Shown here in pieces: positions 10,151 through 21,079 of a DNA stretch of 64,000 nucleotides; positions within the stretch are counted from its first letter, which is position 1; every line of letters begins with the position of its first letter. The stretch is from positions 1 to 64,000 of the forward strand of contig JAGYXB010001759.1 of NCBI GenBank assembly GCA_022495005.1, in the 5' to 3' direction. This DNA is from Rhyacophila brunnea. Its lineage: Eukaryota; Arthropoda; Insecta; Trichoptera; Rhyacophilidae. The notes beneath the pieces are model-generated. The model made no database searches. It worked only from the letters and a program-made list of their open reading frames with translations, and was not told the origin of the DNA. The position numbers were made by a program, and so were the translations under genes.

Positions 10151-11030
10151 TTCTTATTGAATCACGACAATTTTTAACTAGTACTTGTTATATGAAATGC
10201 TTATCGAATGATGACGAATTTATGACTATTTTTAAAGTCGATCATGACACAAAAATAATGGGAAGTGGGTTACCTTCTGGGTAAGACGATAACAAGGTTT
10301 AAATCTCGACTATGGATAAATATGAGATAAATTTCAACACGTGTCAAAGAATATGTTATTTTAATAGTTTTTAATAATAATACATTTAAGTTTGTCACGT
10401 AAACGAAACGCGCATTTATTATCCGTAATATTTAAGGACACTCGATGCACTTTGTATTTCTTGCGTTTTATGGCCTGACCATTATAAAGTAATAAATAGA
10501 ATCTGGCTTCAAAGCCTTGGCCCATGACGACTGGCTGTCACATTTTATATCTTATTAATCCGTTCTGCGATCACGATAATTTAAAAATGTAGGTAGGTAT
10601 TTGAAGAAATGGGTAATTACTTCACGAAATATTCTCGGCATACCTTGCCTATTTACAAAAAAAATCTGTGTGTGTACTTATGTACGCGCGTTAGAAGTTA
10701 CACTTCTTTGGCGTAACAAAACAAAAACAAAACTTATGATAAACTAGATTCTTTGACTAACTCTTAATTATCTTGTTAAATTACACACTCAAGAAAAAGG
10801 ACCGCTTATTGGAACGCCGTTAGCTTATTTCTATACACTTTAACTTATATTACTAAATAAGATAGTGGTTTCGTTGTTTTTATTTTTAAAGTACCAACTG
10901 TCACTCTGACGTTTAATCATTTGTTTTCATAAGGAATTGCGGATGGCCGACAATAATAAATTCGCTGCCTAGGCAACGAAACAATTCTAAACTAAAATAT
11001 TATACTGTATAATCGTCACGATTGCAGTAT
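10151..11030. other. No gene seen
   Basis: AT-rich DNA without a convincing ORF. The word GCTGCCTAGGCAAC at 10964-10977 fits the X-box bound by RFX factors, but a single match proves nothing. Confidence 0.4.
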
Positions 11031-11031
11031 C

Positions 11032-11112
11032 ACACTGTGGCGTAAAGGTAGTGCGTTCGGCTGATAACCGAACAATCTGTGGTTCGAATCCAATCGAGTG
11101 CGTTTTTTTTCG
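11032..11112 (+). repeat. tRNA-like SINE head or tRNA pseudogene
   Basis: An A-box-like TGGCGTAAAGGTAGTGCG, a perfect anticodon stem-loop (TTCGG-CTGATAA-CCGAA, anticodon GAT) and a perfect B box GGTTCGAATCC are followed by a T8 run. Acceptor and T stems are mismatched, so I call it a SINE head or pseudo-tRNA rather than a working gene. Confidence 0.5.
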
Positions 11113-11609
11113 TGTGAAAAAAAAATTATGTGTTACATGTCACACGCCAAAAATACACTCTGATCTGATTTCCCAAACGCACCAAAATAAGTATAACTTC
11201 AAAAATGGTTTTTTAAAGCCCTGTTATACCATTGAGATTTTACAAGGGGTCTATAATATTGAGTACTGTCATTTTTCTCGTCCATTTATTTCATTAATGG
11301 TCATAATTGGGTATAATGTGTAGTTTTATTTTATAGTTTGATGTTTCGTGAGGTTTTTAGAGATCAATTTCATGTGTATGTTGTATGCGTAAAGCTCCTT
11401 AAGCCCATCACTTCTTTTATAGTATTGGCCAGTAGTTAATGATATGCCTCACTGTTTGAGATTTGTTGCTGTCGCATACAGTCATCGTACTACAAATTGA
11501 ATCCATTTAAATAAGCTCTCAGTACACCGTCGCTTGAGAGTAAGATGAGCGATTCTTTGATAACCAACATTTCTTCTTCACCAGTATCACATCTGCCCGC
11601 TTCACAGAG

Positions 11610-11827
11610 ATACAACAACGGCTGATGTTTTAACCTATTTAAATAAGTTATGTACCGCTGATTTCACAGTCGTGAAAATTAAATCAAGGGGGGACTACGC
11701 ATCCTTCAAGGTAGGTATCCCTTCTGATGTCACGGACACTGTTTTGAGAGCGGATAACTGGCCACTTCACTCATTCATAAAAGAATGGGTGTCGAGAGTG
11801 GAAACTCCACGGTTGCCGGTTAGCTAA
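11610..11827 (+). pseudogene. C-terminal fragment of a LINE ORF1-like protein
   Basis: An open frame of about 70 codons ends at TAA 11825-11827. It contains DYASFKVGIPSD, then TVLRADNWPLHSF and WVSRVE. The ASFKV ... WP pattern is typical of the last domain of ORF1-type proteins of insect LINEs and of domesticated relatives. No intact start or upstream domain is seen. AATAAATAAA follows near 11908. Most likely a 5'-truncated retroelement remnant. The family was judged by eye. Confidence 0.4.
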
Positions 11828-12414
11828 AAATTATGTATTAACACTTATTTTATGTCATGTCGTGAACGTTTTGAATTTGTAATTTGTTATGTTCATTATA
11901 TGTAAAATAAATAAATTTGATTTGATAATAGTAGAAGTAAGATGTAGAGATCCAACAAAAATAATGCATACTTTATCAATAATACTTATATATTTACATT
12001 GAACTAAAAATATAATTTACAGATTGGTTTTTAAAATTCTAGTAAACTTTAACGAAACCATAATAAATGAAAAATATTCTTCTATCTATAAAATATCTAA
12101 AATGATGACGTATGATTTAATGGCATAATATTAGATATATCTCTACCTACCTATTCCGAAAAATACAAAGCTTTGAATTTGAGACATTTTTTTGATAAAA
12201 TTATAATAAATTGTAAAAAAATGTGAATTTGTCAAAGGATCCCATCTTATTGTTACATATTTTATGGACATATTCAGTTTTATATGTTTTATCTAATTCT
12301 TAGTTTCAATATTTTTATAGGTACTTTAAAAAACAATGATTTTTATAAAAATATAAATGTGTATAAGTAAGTAACTTGAAATCCTTTTTATTTATATGAA
12401 ATCTTATTTAGGTC

Positions 12415-14965
12415 ATCATCATCATCATCAGCCTGAATCTATCCACTGCTGGATGAAGGCCTCTTCAAGTTGCTTCCACTTCTCTCGGTCCTGTGCATTG
12501 CGTTGCCACGTACTTCCGCAGAACTTTATCATTTCATCGATCCAGCGGCCTCTAGGTCTACCTTGTGGACGTTTTGTACTTCTTGGATACCACTGGATGA
12601 CTAGATTTGTCCAACGATTGTCTCTTCTTCGAGCTATGTGTCCAGCCCATCTCCATTTAAGGCTTTTAATAAACTCTATTACATCGCAAACCCTTGTCTG
12701 CTTCCTTATCCACTCATTCCTCTTTTTGTCCTTTCGCGTTATGCCCAGCATGCACCTCTCCATACCACGTTGTGCTACTCTAAGTTTCTGGATCTCTCTT
12801 TTACTTAGGGTCCATGTTTCACACGCATATGTGATCACGGGAAGCACACACTGGTTGAACACTTTGCGCTTTAGGCACAGTGGAAGGTCACTTTTGAAGA
12901 CATTATTCAGGCGGCCAAAAGCACTCCAGCCTAGCTTTACTCTGCGAACAATTTCATCAAATATACATCCATCTATAGATACTTGTTGTCCCAGATAGAT
13001 GTAGCTTTTCACCTGTTCGAGCTGAGTGCCATTGATGAGGATCTCTTTTTGGCCTGCAAAGCAGTTGAACATGACTTTCGTCTTTGTTACATTTATTTTC
13101 AAACCTACTTTGTTGCTTACTTCAGCGAGTTCCTGCATTCTGCTTTGGAGGTCTTCTGAGTCTTGCGAGAAAATTACTATGTCATCGGCAAAGCGCAGAT
13201 GACTCAGGTATTCTCCATTTATGGGGATCCCTTTGTCATTCCAGTCAAGTTGCCTGAATAAGTCTTCAAGGGTAGCTGTAAATAGTTTAGGTGAGATTGT
13301 ATCACCTTGTCGGACTCCTTTGCTGATAGGAAATCTGCGCGATGGTTTATGGAGATTTACAGATGCTGTTGCGCTACTGTATATATTATTGAAAATATTT
13401 ATATAGCGTCCAGGGATTCCTTGTTTTCTGAGTGCGTCGAGTATTGAACATTTCTTTATCGAATCAAACGCCTTCTCATAGTCTATAAAACCCATGCATA
13501 GTGGCAGTTTGTATTCCTGGTACCGCTCTATGATTTCTCTGACGACTTGGATATGGTCCATAGTGCTGTATCCTCCTCTAAATCCGGCTTGTTCTCTCGG
13601 TTGGTTCTCGTCTAGTACATTTTGCAGACGGTTTGAGAGAATTTTTGTGAACGTCTTGTAGAGAATAGGGAGTAGACTTATTGGACGATAATTTGCTAGG
13701 TCTTCTCTGTCACCTTTTTTGTGAAGAATGACAATGCTGGCATTTTTCCATACCTCTGGGACATCCTCTTTGCATATGCAGGCTGTGAACAATTGTGCAA
13801 GTACTTCATTTGCATCCTTTCCTGCTTTTTGAGGATATCTATCGTTAAACCGTCTTCCCCGGGGGCTTTCCCACTTTTCATGTAATTTAAAGCATGGGTT
13901 ACTTCCCAGGATGTAATTTCGGGAGTATGGTCTTCCGAATTTCCATTTCTCTGAAGATCTAAGTCTATAGTCGTATTGTCAGTGTCATCACTGTAGAGAT
14001 CGCTGTAGAACTCTTCAACTCGGCTTAACAAGTGTTCCCAATTTCTGACGATAGAACCATCTTTTGCTTTTAGTGCTGTGATTTGACGTTTTCCTATCGA
14101 CAAGCATTGCTTGTTTTTGTTTAAACTTCTGCCTGCTTTCACAATTGCTTGTATGAGGTTTACATTGAATTTACGAAGGTCTTCTCTAATCTTCCTTCGG
14201 AGGGTTTTGCAAAGTGATGAAAACTCCATATCGTTTTGCGCCTGTCTATCGCTCTTGGTTTTCCTTCTCTGCTCCATAAGATTCAATGTTGCCTTCGAAA
14301 GCTTGGTGGAAGGTGTAACTTCTGAGCTTTTTACGCCTGTTTTTCTGCACATTGTAGAATAATATTCGTTATATCCTCCGCGTTGGATAGGGAAACGGTT
14401 TCGTTCTCATCTAAGAAAGCCGATAGTGCATTTTTGAGTTCATTTTGGAATTCAGTATTGTTCTGCAGGTATACGCGAGCATTTGACTTCTTCTGCAGTT
14501 TGGATCTTTCTGATTTGACGTTCAATCTTATCTTACATCTCACCATCCGGTGATCACTGCCGGTGTTAAACTGATTGATCACCTTACAGTTTAAAAATGT
14601 ATATTTTCTGTCAGTGAGGATGTAATCGATTTCGCTGGTCCTTCCTGTCGGGCTTCTCCACGTCCATTTACGTGTAGGTTTATGTTGAAAAAAGGAATTC
14701 ATGATGTGAAGATTGTTGGTTTCAGCAAACTCCACAAGCATGTCCCCTCTACCATCCCTTGAGCCATGTCCGAAATGTCCGACCGCTACGTCATCTCTTT
14801 GGTATGATCCAATACGTGCATTGAAATCTCCCATTATGATGTTGAAGTGGCATTTACTTTTATTTTTCAAGGATGTTATTTCCTCGTAAAACTCTTCCAC
14901 TTTTTCATCAGGATTATTTAGGTATGGGCCAATATTGACGCTCAATGGATCTGGTAGGTAGAGAG
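12415..14965 (-). mobile_element. 5'-truncated RTE-type LINE with GAT-repeat tail
   Basis: The minus-strand 3' end is a short (GAT)n tail, seen on the plus strand as CATCATCATCATCATCA at 12415-12430, with the ORF stop inside it. A very short 3' UTR ending in a microsatellite is typical of the RTE clade. The 5' end breaks off near 14950-14970 within the endonuclease domain, the usual outcome of incomplete reverse transcription. Confidence 0.8.
12428..14945 (-). pseudogene. RTE endonuclease-reverse transcriptase, two frameshifts
   Basis: Three overlapping minus-strand frames form one protein. 14945-14331 is the C-terminal part of an APE endonuclease with GDFNAR (14814-14831) and GSDHRM. 14352-13696 is the linker and RT start (SGKAPGEDGL). 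13792-12428 carries the RT with NYRPISLLP, DYEKAFDS (motif A), GVRQGDTISP (motif B), FADD (13181-13192, motif C), then KRPQGRPRGRW and AQDREKW near the end. Both breaks fall in A5 runs (near 14342 and 13828), each fitting loss of one base. No premature stop occurs otherwise. The N-terminal half of the endonuclease is missing, so it cannot be autonomous. The breaks could also be assembly homopolymer errors. Confidence 0.85.
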
Positions 14966-15526
14966 ATCACCTTAAGGTTTGCTTTAGGCAGGGTTTAATT
15001 AAATTTTAAAAACTTACCAATACAATCTTCAAATAATGTTCTTAGTTCAATGAAAATAAATAATTACTATGACTGACAAAATTTAGTTTGTACTATTTAT
15101 TGCGGATCTGCACAGCTTTAATAATATTATGAAGTGTTAAACTTTTTTGTTAATCCTTATTTTTTGTACTGCATAAAAATATGTAGGTAAATATAATTGG
15201 GAAACGCTGCACTATATACCTACATCATGGCGTTATTTATATTCATTATGCATATTATATATTCAAGGTAAGGCCAATTAATAGGTGAATCGCGAAACAA
15301 TTTTCGGTATTTTTATTATTTCTTAGTTTTTGCACAAACCGCGTTTATGGGATCACAGCAAAAATCTGAAATATGTAGCGCAAAAAAAAACGATGCAATC
15401 TAATTTTAACTAGGTACCTATGCAGTTTTAACGAAGGTTTTTATAAATATTTCGTTGGTCGGAAAAAATATTAAGGACCAATCTTCTTTTGGATCCACAT
15501 ACATATTTTTCTTTTCTTTCTTTAGA

Positions 15527-15745
15527 CCATGTCCGATCCTAATAGGATCATATGGGCCTCCACAGAGTGGAGGTTTGTATTGACAGATTTTTGTTTTTAC
15601 GAGAAATGGATGTCAGCCACTTGCTCAACCTATTAGGTCCATACTCTGACTCATACACAAATTGAAAAACAATATGTTTACTTGCCAGACCCAGGATTCG
15701 AACCTGGGACCCTCGACTCTATAGGCCGGCATTTAAGCCACGTTT
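15527..15745 (-). repeat. tRNA-derived SINE, family 1
   Basis: Antisense copy. The minus strand has the tRNA-like head with a perfect T arm (CCAGG-TTCGAAT-CCTGG), a body with TACAAACCTCCACTCTGTGG, and an end ATGATCCTATTAGGATCGG. It is highly similar to 61625-61860. The upstream A box is lost where the next repeat begins. Confidence 0.8.
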
Positions 15746-16195
15746 TTATTAACTCGTATTCTTGTTTGTCCAGTACAGATTTTTTGTTGTGTCCAGTATA
15801 AATTTTTTCTTATTTGTCCAACATTTGTATTGGACGATTGAAGATTTTTAACTAACTTTCCGACTAGCTAGACATTTGAAACTTTTAGAATATATCAGAA
15901 CACGACAACAATGCATTCTTTTAATACTTTTAGCCATTTTTAAGCAGAATTGAATACATTTTCAGTTAATTCTGTTTTGTATGGAAAGTCATTATTGTTG
16001 GTTGCTAAGGGGGCCCTAGCAACTAAATTATTAATATATACGTGCGTTACTATGGAAATCAATATGAAATGTTAAAATGACATTTCAATAAAAAGTTTTT
16101 ATTAATACATAGAATTGTCAAGTTTATATGATTCAACAAAAAATTTAAAAACGTGGTATATAAAAAGTTCTTTTTATCTTGTAATTATTTGTACA
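15745..16195 (+). repeat. Dispersed repeat family R480, copy A
   Basis: A sequence of about 450-500 bp running from CCACGTTTTTATTA to ATCTTGTAATTATTT. It contains TTGTTTGTCCAGTACA, the inverted words GAAATG(T/-) and TGACATTTC, and ACGTGCGTTACTATGG. Seven copies occur in this window. It has no ORF. Termini repeat only weakly, so class is undetermined (MITE or SINE-like). Confidence 0.85.
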
Positions 16196-16468
16196 GAAAC
16201 CACAGTTTTCATTTTTTAAATCGAATAAGGCGATTAGTATTGTCCCTTAATTACTAATCCCTATACCTACTTAAGACGTTAATATTAATCTTATATGTTT
16301 ATACACCCGTTTGCTAAAGGATACGAAGTCGCATTTTTTCTTATATAAACTTTTAGTCATAAGTTATATAATATGTTTACATATTCAAATCAGGTACATA
16401 CGTGATCAAACTTATTTTACCTAAAAAATATTTTTTTACTAATTTCACGAGTTTGTTGCTAGCTCGTG

Positions 16469-17082
16469 TAGGGATTACAATACCGGTTTTAAACGTCTAA
16501 AATACTGGAATTTTTCGTATTAAGAAAGCACAGCACACTCGTTTACTTTTTTGAAAATGAATATAAGTTATTTTTTCATTACTTTGTACTATTTTGCCAA
16601 TTAAATTGAGTGTATAATTTATGTGCTGCTAAAATGCAAATATATTGACTGTATCAAGGTGATATAATAATAAAACAAAAACCAATCAAAATAAATATAT
16701 TTATAAAATTGTTGCGATGAATTTACATTATATTATTTTGAAATATAAAACATCCGTGACAAAATCTTTAATCATAGTGTACAAGCGTTTAATTTAAGAA
16801 GCTTTTCCTGCAGCCAGACTTATTTGCACTTGATGAACTAGCCTATTTAAAACTCACCAGTTATACAATATGAATACACATTTTTAAATGTCAACATAAT
16901 AAATGTAGGTATGTAGGTTTTTGCTACGAAATAATGTTTTAAAGAGATTTTAATAGCTATATGTACTGATAAATACGTCTGCTTATTTATATATTTTAGC
17001 GAATACCGGTATTGATACCGGTATTCAATAATAAATACCGTAAAACCAGTATTAATATTTTCATTCGGTATTGCAATCCCTA
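16469..17082. mobile_element. hAT-like MITE, 614 bp, termini TAGGGATT
   Basis: The left end TAGGGATTACAATACCGG is matched by the inverted right end CGGTATTGCAATCCCTA. CTCGTG flanks both sides (16463-16468 and 17083-17088), six clear bases of what may have been an 8-bp hAT duplication. The right half is full of further CGGTATT/AATACCG palindromes. Its ends resemble those of the 58979 element. Confidence 0.65.
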
Positions 17083-17329
17083 CTCGTGACTATTTTGTAT
17101 GTAAATAGTCGATTACAACAACAAACAAACTTAGTTAACCACTTTTAATAATATTGTGAATAAACATTTTTTTTTAATATTGACTGTCTGTTTCGTCAAT
17201 TATGGAAAGATGTGTTTATATTTTTTTTTGTCAAATTATATTAACATAAAATAAAATTTCAAGACGTTCACAAGATGATATGATTTTATAGATTATTATT
17301 AGATATGATTGTCTTGATAATGTTACAAC

Positions 17330-17768
17330 CAAATACAAGAACTTTTTATATACAACGTTTTTAAATTTTCTGTTGAATCATATAAACTTGACTTGACTAG
17401 CTTAAACGATCAAAAAAAATTGTACTCGATAGAAATAATACTGAAATGTCATATTGATTTCCATAGTAACGCACGTATATATAAATAATTTAGTTGCTAG
17501 GACCCCAGACCCCTAGCAACCAATAATGGTGTTGAAATAACTTTTCATACAAAACAGAATTAACTGAAAAATAATTCAATTCTACTTAAAGATGGCTAAA
17601 AGTATTTTTAAAAAATGCATTGGCATCGTGTTCTGATAATATATTCTAAAAGTTTAATATGTCTAGCTAGTCGGAAGTTAGTTAAAAATCGATTGCAAGA
17701 TTTGTACCACACAAAGAACCACCGGACAAATAAGAATACGACCTAAGAAAAACGTTGTAAAAATTATA
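17330..17768 (-). repeat. R480 copy B
   Basis: Inverted relative to copy A and about 1.1 kb from it, so A and B form a long inverted repeat whose loop contains the hAT MITE. It is degraded: the R480 terminal word reads AAACGTTGT here and the central TGACATTTC half is deleted. Confidence 0.8.
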
Positions 17769-18289
17769 AACTGCGTGGAAGTACCTCGAATGATGTAAGT
17801 GGACCCTTATTTAAGAATTTATAAAACAATGTTCACCTAAACTCATCCTGAGGTATCTACTTGGAATATTAATATCTGAAGTGGTTTCATTGAAGACAGT
17901 TATTTCCTGCCCTACTGAAATTTCCGGTGGGAATTCTACACATTGGGAATTCTACACATTGGGAAAATGATGTTTCCGATGTCTAAGATAGTTATCAAGG
18001 GGACACTGGTCAACTCTACCAAGAATGGCGGTGTAATAAGTCGGAAACATAAATAAGCATTGATCCTTTTTTGTTTGCTGTACTTGTTGTTTGCGCAATA
18101 TGCATAATGTTTTCTTATACATAATTATTTTTATATATTTAAATAAATATACATATAGCCCTCGAGTACAAGAATGTTGACTATCTATGACTTAACGGTC
18201 ATATGAACACCTATAATCACAGTTACACCATCATAATAATATAACTAGCGTAATGTGAATCTACGTGAACATGACAATCTACGATTTAT
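17769..18289. other. No gene seen
   Basis: Only a 17-bp tandem duplication (GGGAATTCTACACATT, near 17930-17963) stands out. Confidence 0.4.
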
Positions 18290-18291
18290 AA

Positions 18292-18662
18292 AAATAATTA
18301 CAAGATAAAAAGAACTTTTTATATACCATGTTTTTAAATTTCCTGTTGAATCATATAAACTTGACAATTGTATGTATTAATAAATACTTTCTTTGTACTT
18401 GATAGAAATAGGTACTGAATAAATATTATAGAATACTGAAATGTCATTTTGACATTTCATATTGATTTCCATAGTAACGCACGTATATATTAATAATTTC
18501 GTTGCTAGGACCATCCCCTACCAACCAATAATAGTATTTTACTTGTTACGATTTTCTTCCGAAATAACTTTTCATACGAAACAGAATTAACTGAAAATGA
18601 ATTCAATTCTACGTAAAGATGGCTAAAAGTATTTAAAAAATGCATTGGCATCGTGTTTTCAT
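18292..18662 (-). repeat. R480 copy C (truncated)
   Basis: Starts TTACAAGATAAAAAG and breaks off at GCATTGGCATCGTGTTTTC, lacking the last 100 bp or so of the family, including TTGTCC and CCACG. Confidence 0.8.
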
Positions 18663-18799
18663 CGGCACAAAATTTTATGTTGAACTGTAAATGAGATTAA
18701 CAGATAAATACAATATACATCACTTAAATGCATTGGTGAAAATCTTAAGCACATATTATATTATTATATGATTTATAATAAACTATTTTTTTTATTCAA

Positions 18800-18925
18800 C
18801 AAATAATTCACAATATATGAAAATGTAACATTCCATATATTGAACATATATAACTTGAAAACACCTCACAACATACCCACTAGAAAAAATCACATTTGAA
18901 AAAAATACAATGCCCGACGGAATTT
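18800..18925 (-). repeat. SINE family 2, antisense partial copy
   Basis: Tail ATATTGAACATATATAACTT, body ACTAGAAAAAATCAC, and B-box region GCCCGACGGAATTTGAACC in antisense. It faces the sense copy at 19085-19215. Confidence 0.6.
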
Positions 18926-19084
18926 GAACCCTGATTGAATTGAATTGCTTTATTGCCGGGCGTCGTTTAGTAATTAAAGTAATTGATATTCCTTGATATA
19001 AAACACAAACACCGATGGTCAATAATTGCGCAATTTTATAAGCATTTCATGTAGAACCTACTTGTTTAAATTATCTTATCACAA

Positions 19085-19215
19085 TTAGGTAGGAGGCTCG
19101 TAGATTAATTGGTTAAAGCATATTGGCGCGGGTACCTGTGGAAATACGGGTTCAAATCCCGTCAGGCATCGTATTTTTAATATATCTGAGCTGTTTTTAA
19201 GTTATATGTTCAATA
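19085..19215 (+). repeat. SINE family 2, sense copy with intact T arm
   Basis: A-box-like TAGATTAATTGGTTAAAGCA and a perfect T arm ACGGG-TTCAAAT-CCCGT with B box. The tail AAGTTATATGTTCAATATAT is the inverse of the tail at 18835. It could be mistaken for a tRNA, but acceptor pairing is poor. Confidence 0.6.
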
Positions 19216-19249
19216 TATATATGAAAGTGAATAAGAAAAACGTTACTAA

Positions 19250-19612
19250 TGCGTCAATTACATTGAGCTACTTTACGAGCTGTTTGTAGGCGAATTTAAA
19301 GGCGGGCGATTCAGCTACTGCGATTGTGATGATGACACACAAAACTTTCCATTCGCTGAGAAGCCACAAGCCAGCGACTATTTTGACAGAACGTAGTTCG
19401 TTTTTTTACCGGGAGGTTGCTACTGCGCTCTACTGCGCAGACGCAGTGGCCCACACGCCAACGTGTAGCGTGTAAAGTTGACCGGCTTTCAACTTTTCTC
19501 GGTAGATTGATTTGCTTTTTAGCTTGTTCAATGATGACACTGGGCGACTTTACAGGCAGATTGTAAATTCGCCAATAAGCAGCTCGTACAGTAGCTCAAT
19601 GTAATTGACGCA
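19250..19612. mobile_element. PIF/Harbinger-like MITE, 363 bp
   Basis: Terminal inverted repeats of about 50 bp start TGCGTCAATTACATTGAGCT and end in its inverse. The flanks are TAA on both sides (19247-19249 and 19613-19615), the TWA duplication of PIF/Harbinger elements. The centre is GC-rich with CTACTGCGC repeats. No ORF. Confidence 0.7.
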
Positions 19613-19615
19613 TAA

Positions 19616-20560
19616 GACAAATAGATACATTATATGCAAGTTACTTCAAACTTACTTACTGTGAGATATAATATTTTTTAACCCGGCACAGAGAAAAATG
19701 CCTTGCATTAGTATTACAAACGTAAAATAATTAACTGTCATTGTTTTTAGAATATGACCAATGACAAATATCGAGCATAATATTACACGCAGTATTTATA
19801 ACTATATATACTTACCTAATCATTTTTCAAAATTTCAAAATCATTTCGCATTGTTTAGTAATCTCCAACGTGCCATCTTTTATTTTAATAAGACTGTAAT
19901 AAACCTCGGATGCACACAGTCATATCGGCCATAGGAGATATAACAAAATAATACTGGATGACGACGACCCTTACTATTACTGTGACATCTAGTTAAGATG
20001 CCTCAAAGATCAATTTATATTAGATTATAATTTGACGTATATGCTTCGTATTTTGGGTAATAGATGTCTGTATGAAATTGAATTTTTTTATGTGATCCCT
20101 TTTAAATAAATGAATCAGAGTTTTATAAAAACTAACTCCCCATTAAAACAGTCACTTCGTTGGATTTAAAAGCTTAACAACGATATATTACAAATTTGTT
20201 GAATACATATTATTTTACTTCAATGTTTTACTAAATTAATAATATTTACTGCAGAAAACTTAATAGGTTTAAGAATTATGTTATCGTATGCAATATAAAA
20301 ATGCGAATTCAATAGAATATGTCACCTTGATATGTTTTATGTGTACCTATATAAAATGTGTATCTTCTCTTCTATTGTATTCAAATTCTAATGCATGAGA
20401 ATGTATGTCAACAATAACGTGTTGACTTTTGCATAGCCAAGTTATAGAAAATTATTATATAAGTGCGTAGTCAGAGTTTCATTGAAAAATAATGAGAAAA
20501 GAGTTGAATGTTCTGGGCGAAATTATCAATAAAATCTTTTTAATTTGTGTTAGAATAAAT
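19616..20560. other. No gene seen
   Basis: AT-rich DNA without a supported ORF. TTAGGTAAGTATA on the minus strand near 19810-19825 matches a splice donor but has no exon beside it. Confidence 0.35.
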
Positions 20561-20574
20561 GAATGGTTTATAAA

Positions 20575-21075
20575 GTTCAACCCAAAACGTTTGGATCGCT
20601 TGAGATCTCATGTAGACCCATAAATGGCCGCCAAGACGCAGTTATCGATACCCGATTTCATCCACCTGTCTGGCCGATTTTGAGTGTCCGATCAGTTTAT
20701 ACTTGAGCCAGCTTTCACATCAAAACGTGACCTCATCGTTATTCACAAAACACACGTTGCCAAATAGAGCTCCGCAGATTTGTCTACTGCGACTTTTTAG
20801 TTTTAAAAAAACATCTACTGTTGCATTCCACAAGTTGCACGCTTCTCGGGCTACGAGTCAAAGATGCCAGGACGCATACAAACACCTACGAATTGGCCAT
20901 TCCTAAACCGGCTCGCCGATCGCCACATCCAAATATCTATACGTTTCGAAGGTTACGTGCGACTATCGCTAGGTAGATGTGCGCGGTCTTCATTTGTGAC
21001 ACCGGATTGACGTTCTTGGAAGGTTTGATTTATGGCTGTGCGGCAGACGAGGCGAGATGTGAGAGCCAGCTGATA
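20575..21075. other. GC-richer block of unknown nature
   Basis: About 500 bp with many CG dinucleotides in a roughly 30% GC neighbourhood. The longest plus-strand frame (20703-20906, 67 codons, not ATG-started) gives no recognisable protein. It could be a decayed transposase, a promoter or a conserved non-coding element. It lacks terminal repeats. Confidence 0.3.
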
Positions 21076-21079
21076 CTTA

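Larger units (their letters stand above)
11925..15125. repeat. Old copy of the 40482 MITE family, split by an RTE LINE
   Basis: 11925-12080 resembles the left half of the MITE at 40482-40849 (GATCC-ACA, TTGAACTAAAA, AAACCATAATAAAT). 14965-15115 resembles its right half (AGGCAGGGTTTAAT, CTGACAAAATTTAGT, CGGATC). The RTE LINE lies between. 12090-12390 has no counterpart in the intact copy and holds nothing I recognise. Confidence 0.45.

Noticed and set aside
11032..11112. Functional tRNA-Ile gene
   Set aside because: Anticodon arm and B box are good, but acceptor and T stems mispair, and the window is rich in tRNA-derived SINE heads.
12396..12998. Plus-strand 200-codon frame
   Set aside because: It is the reverse complement of the RTE reverse transcriptase C-terminal coding region, kept open by the codon use of the real gene.
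19085..19175. Functional tRNA gene
   Set aside because: The T arm is perfect but the acceptor stem does not close, and the sequence continues into the SINE family 2 tail.
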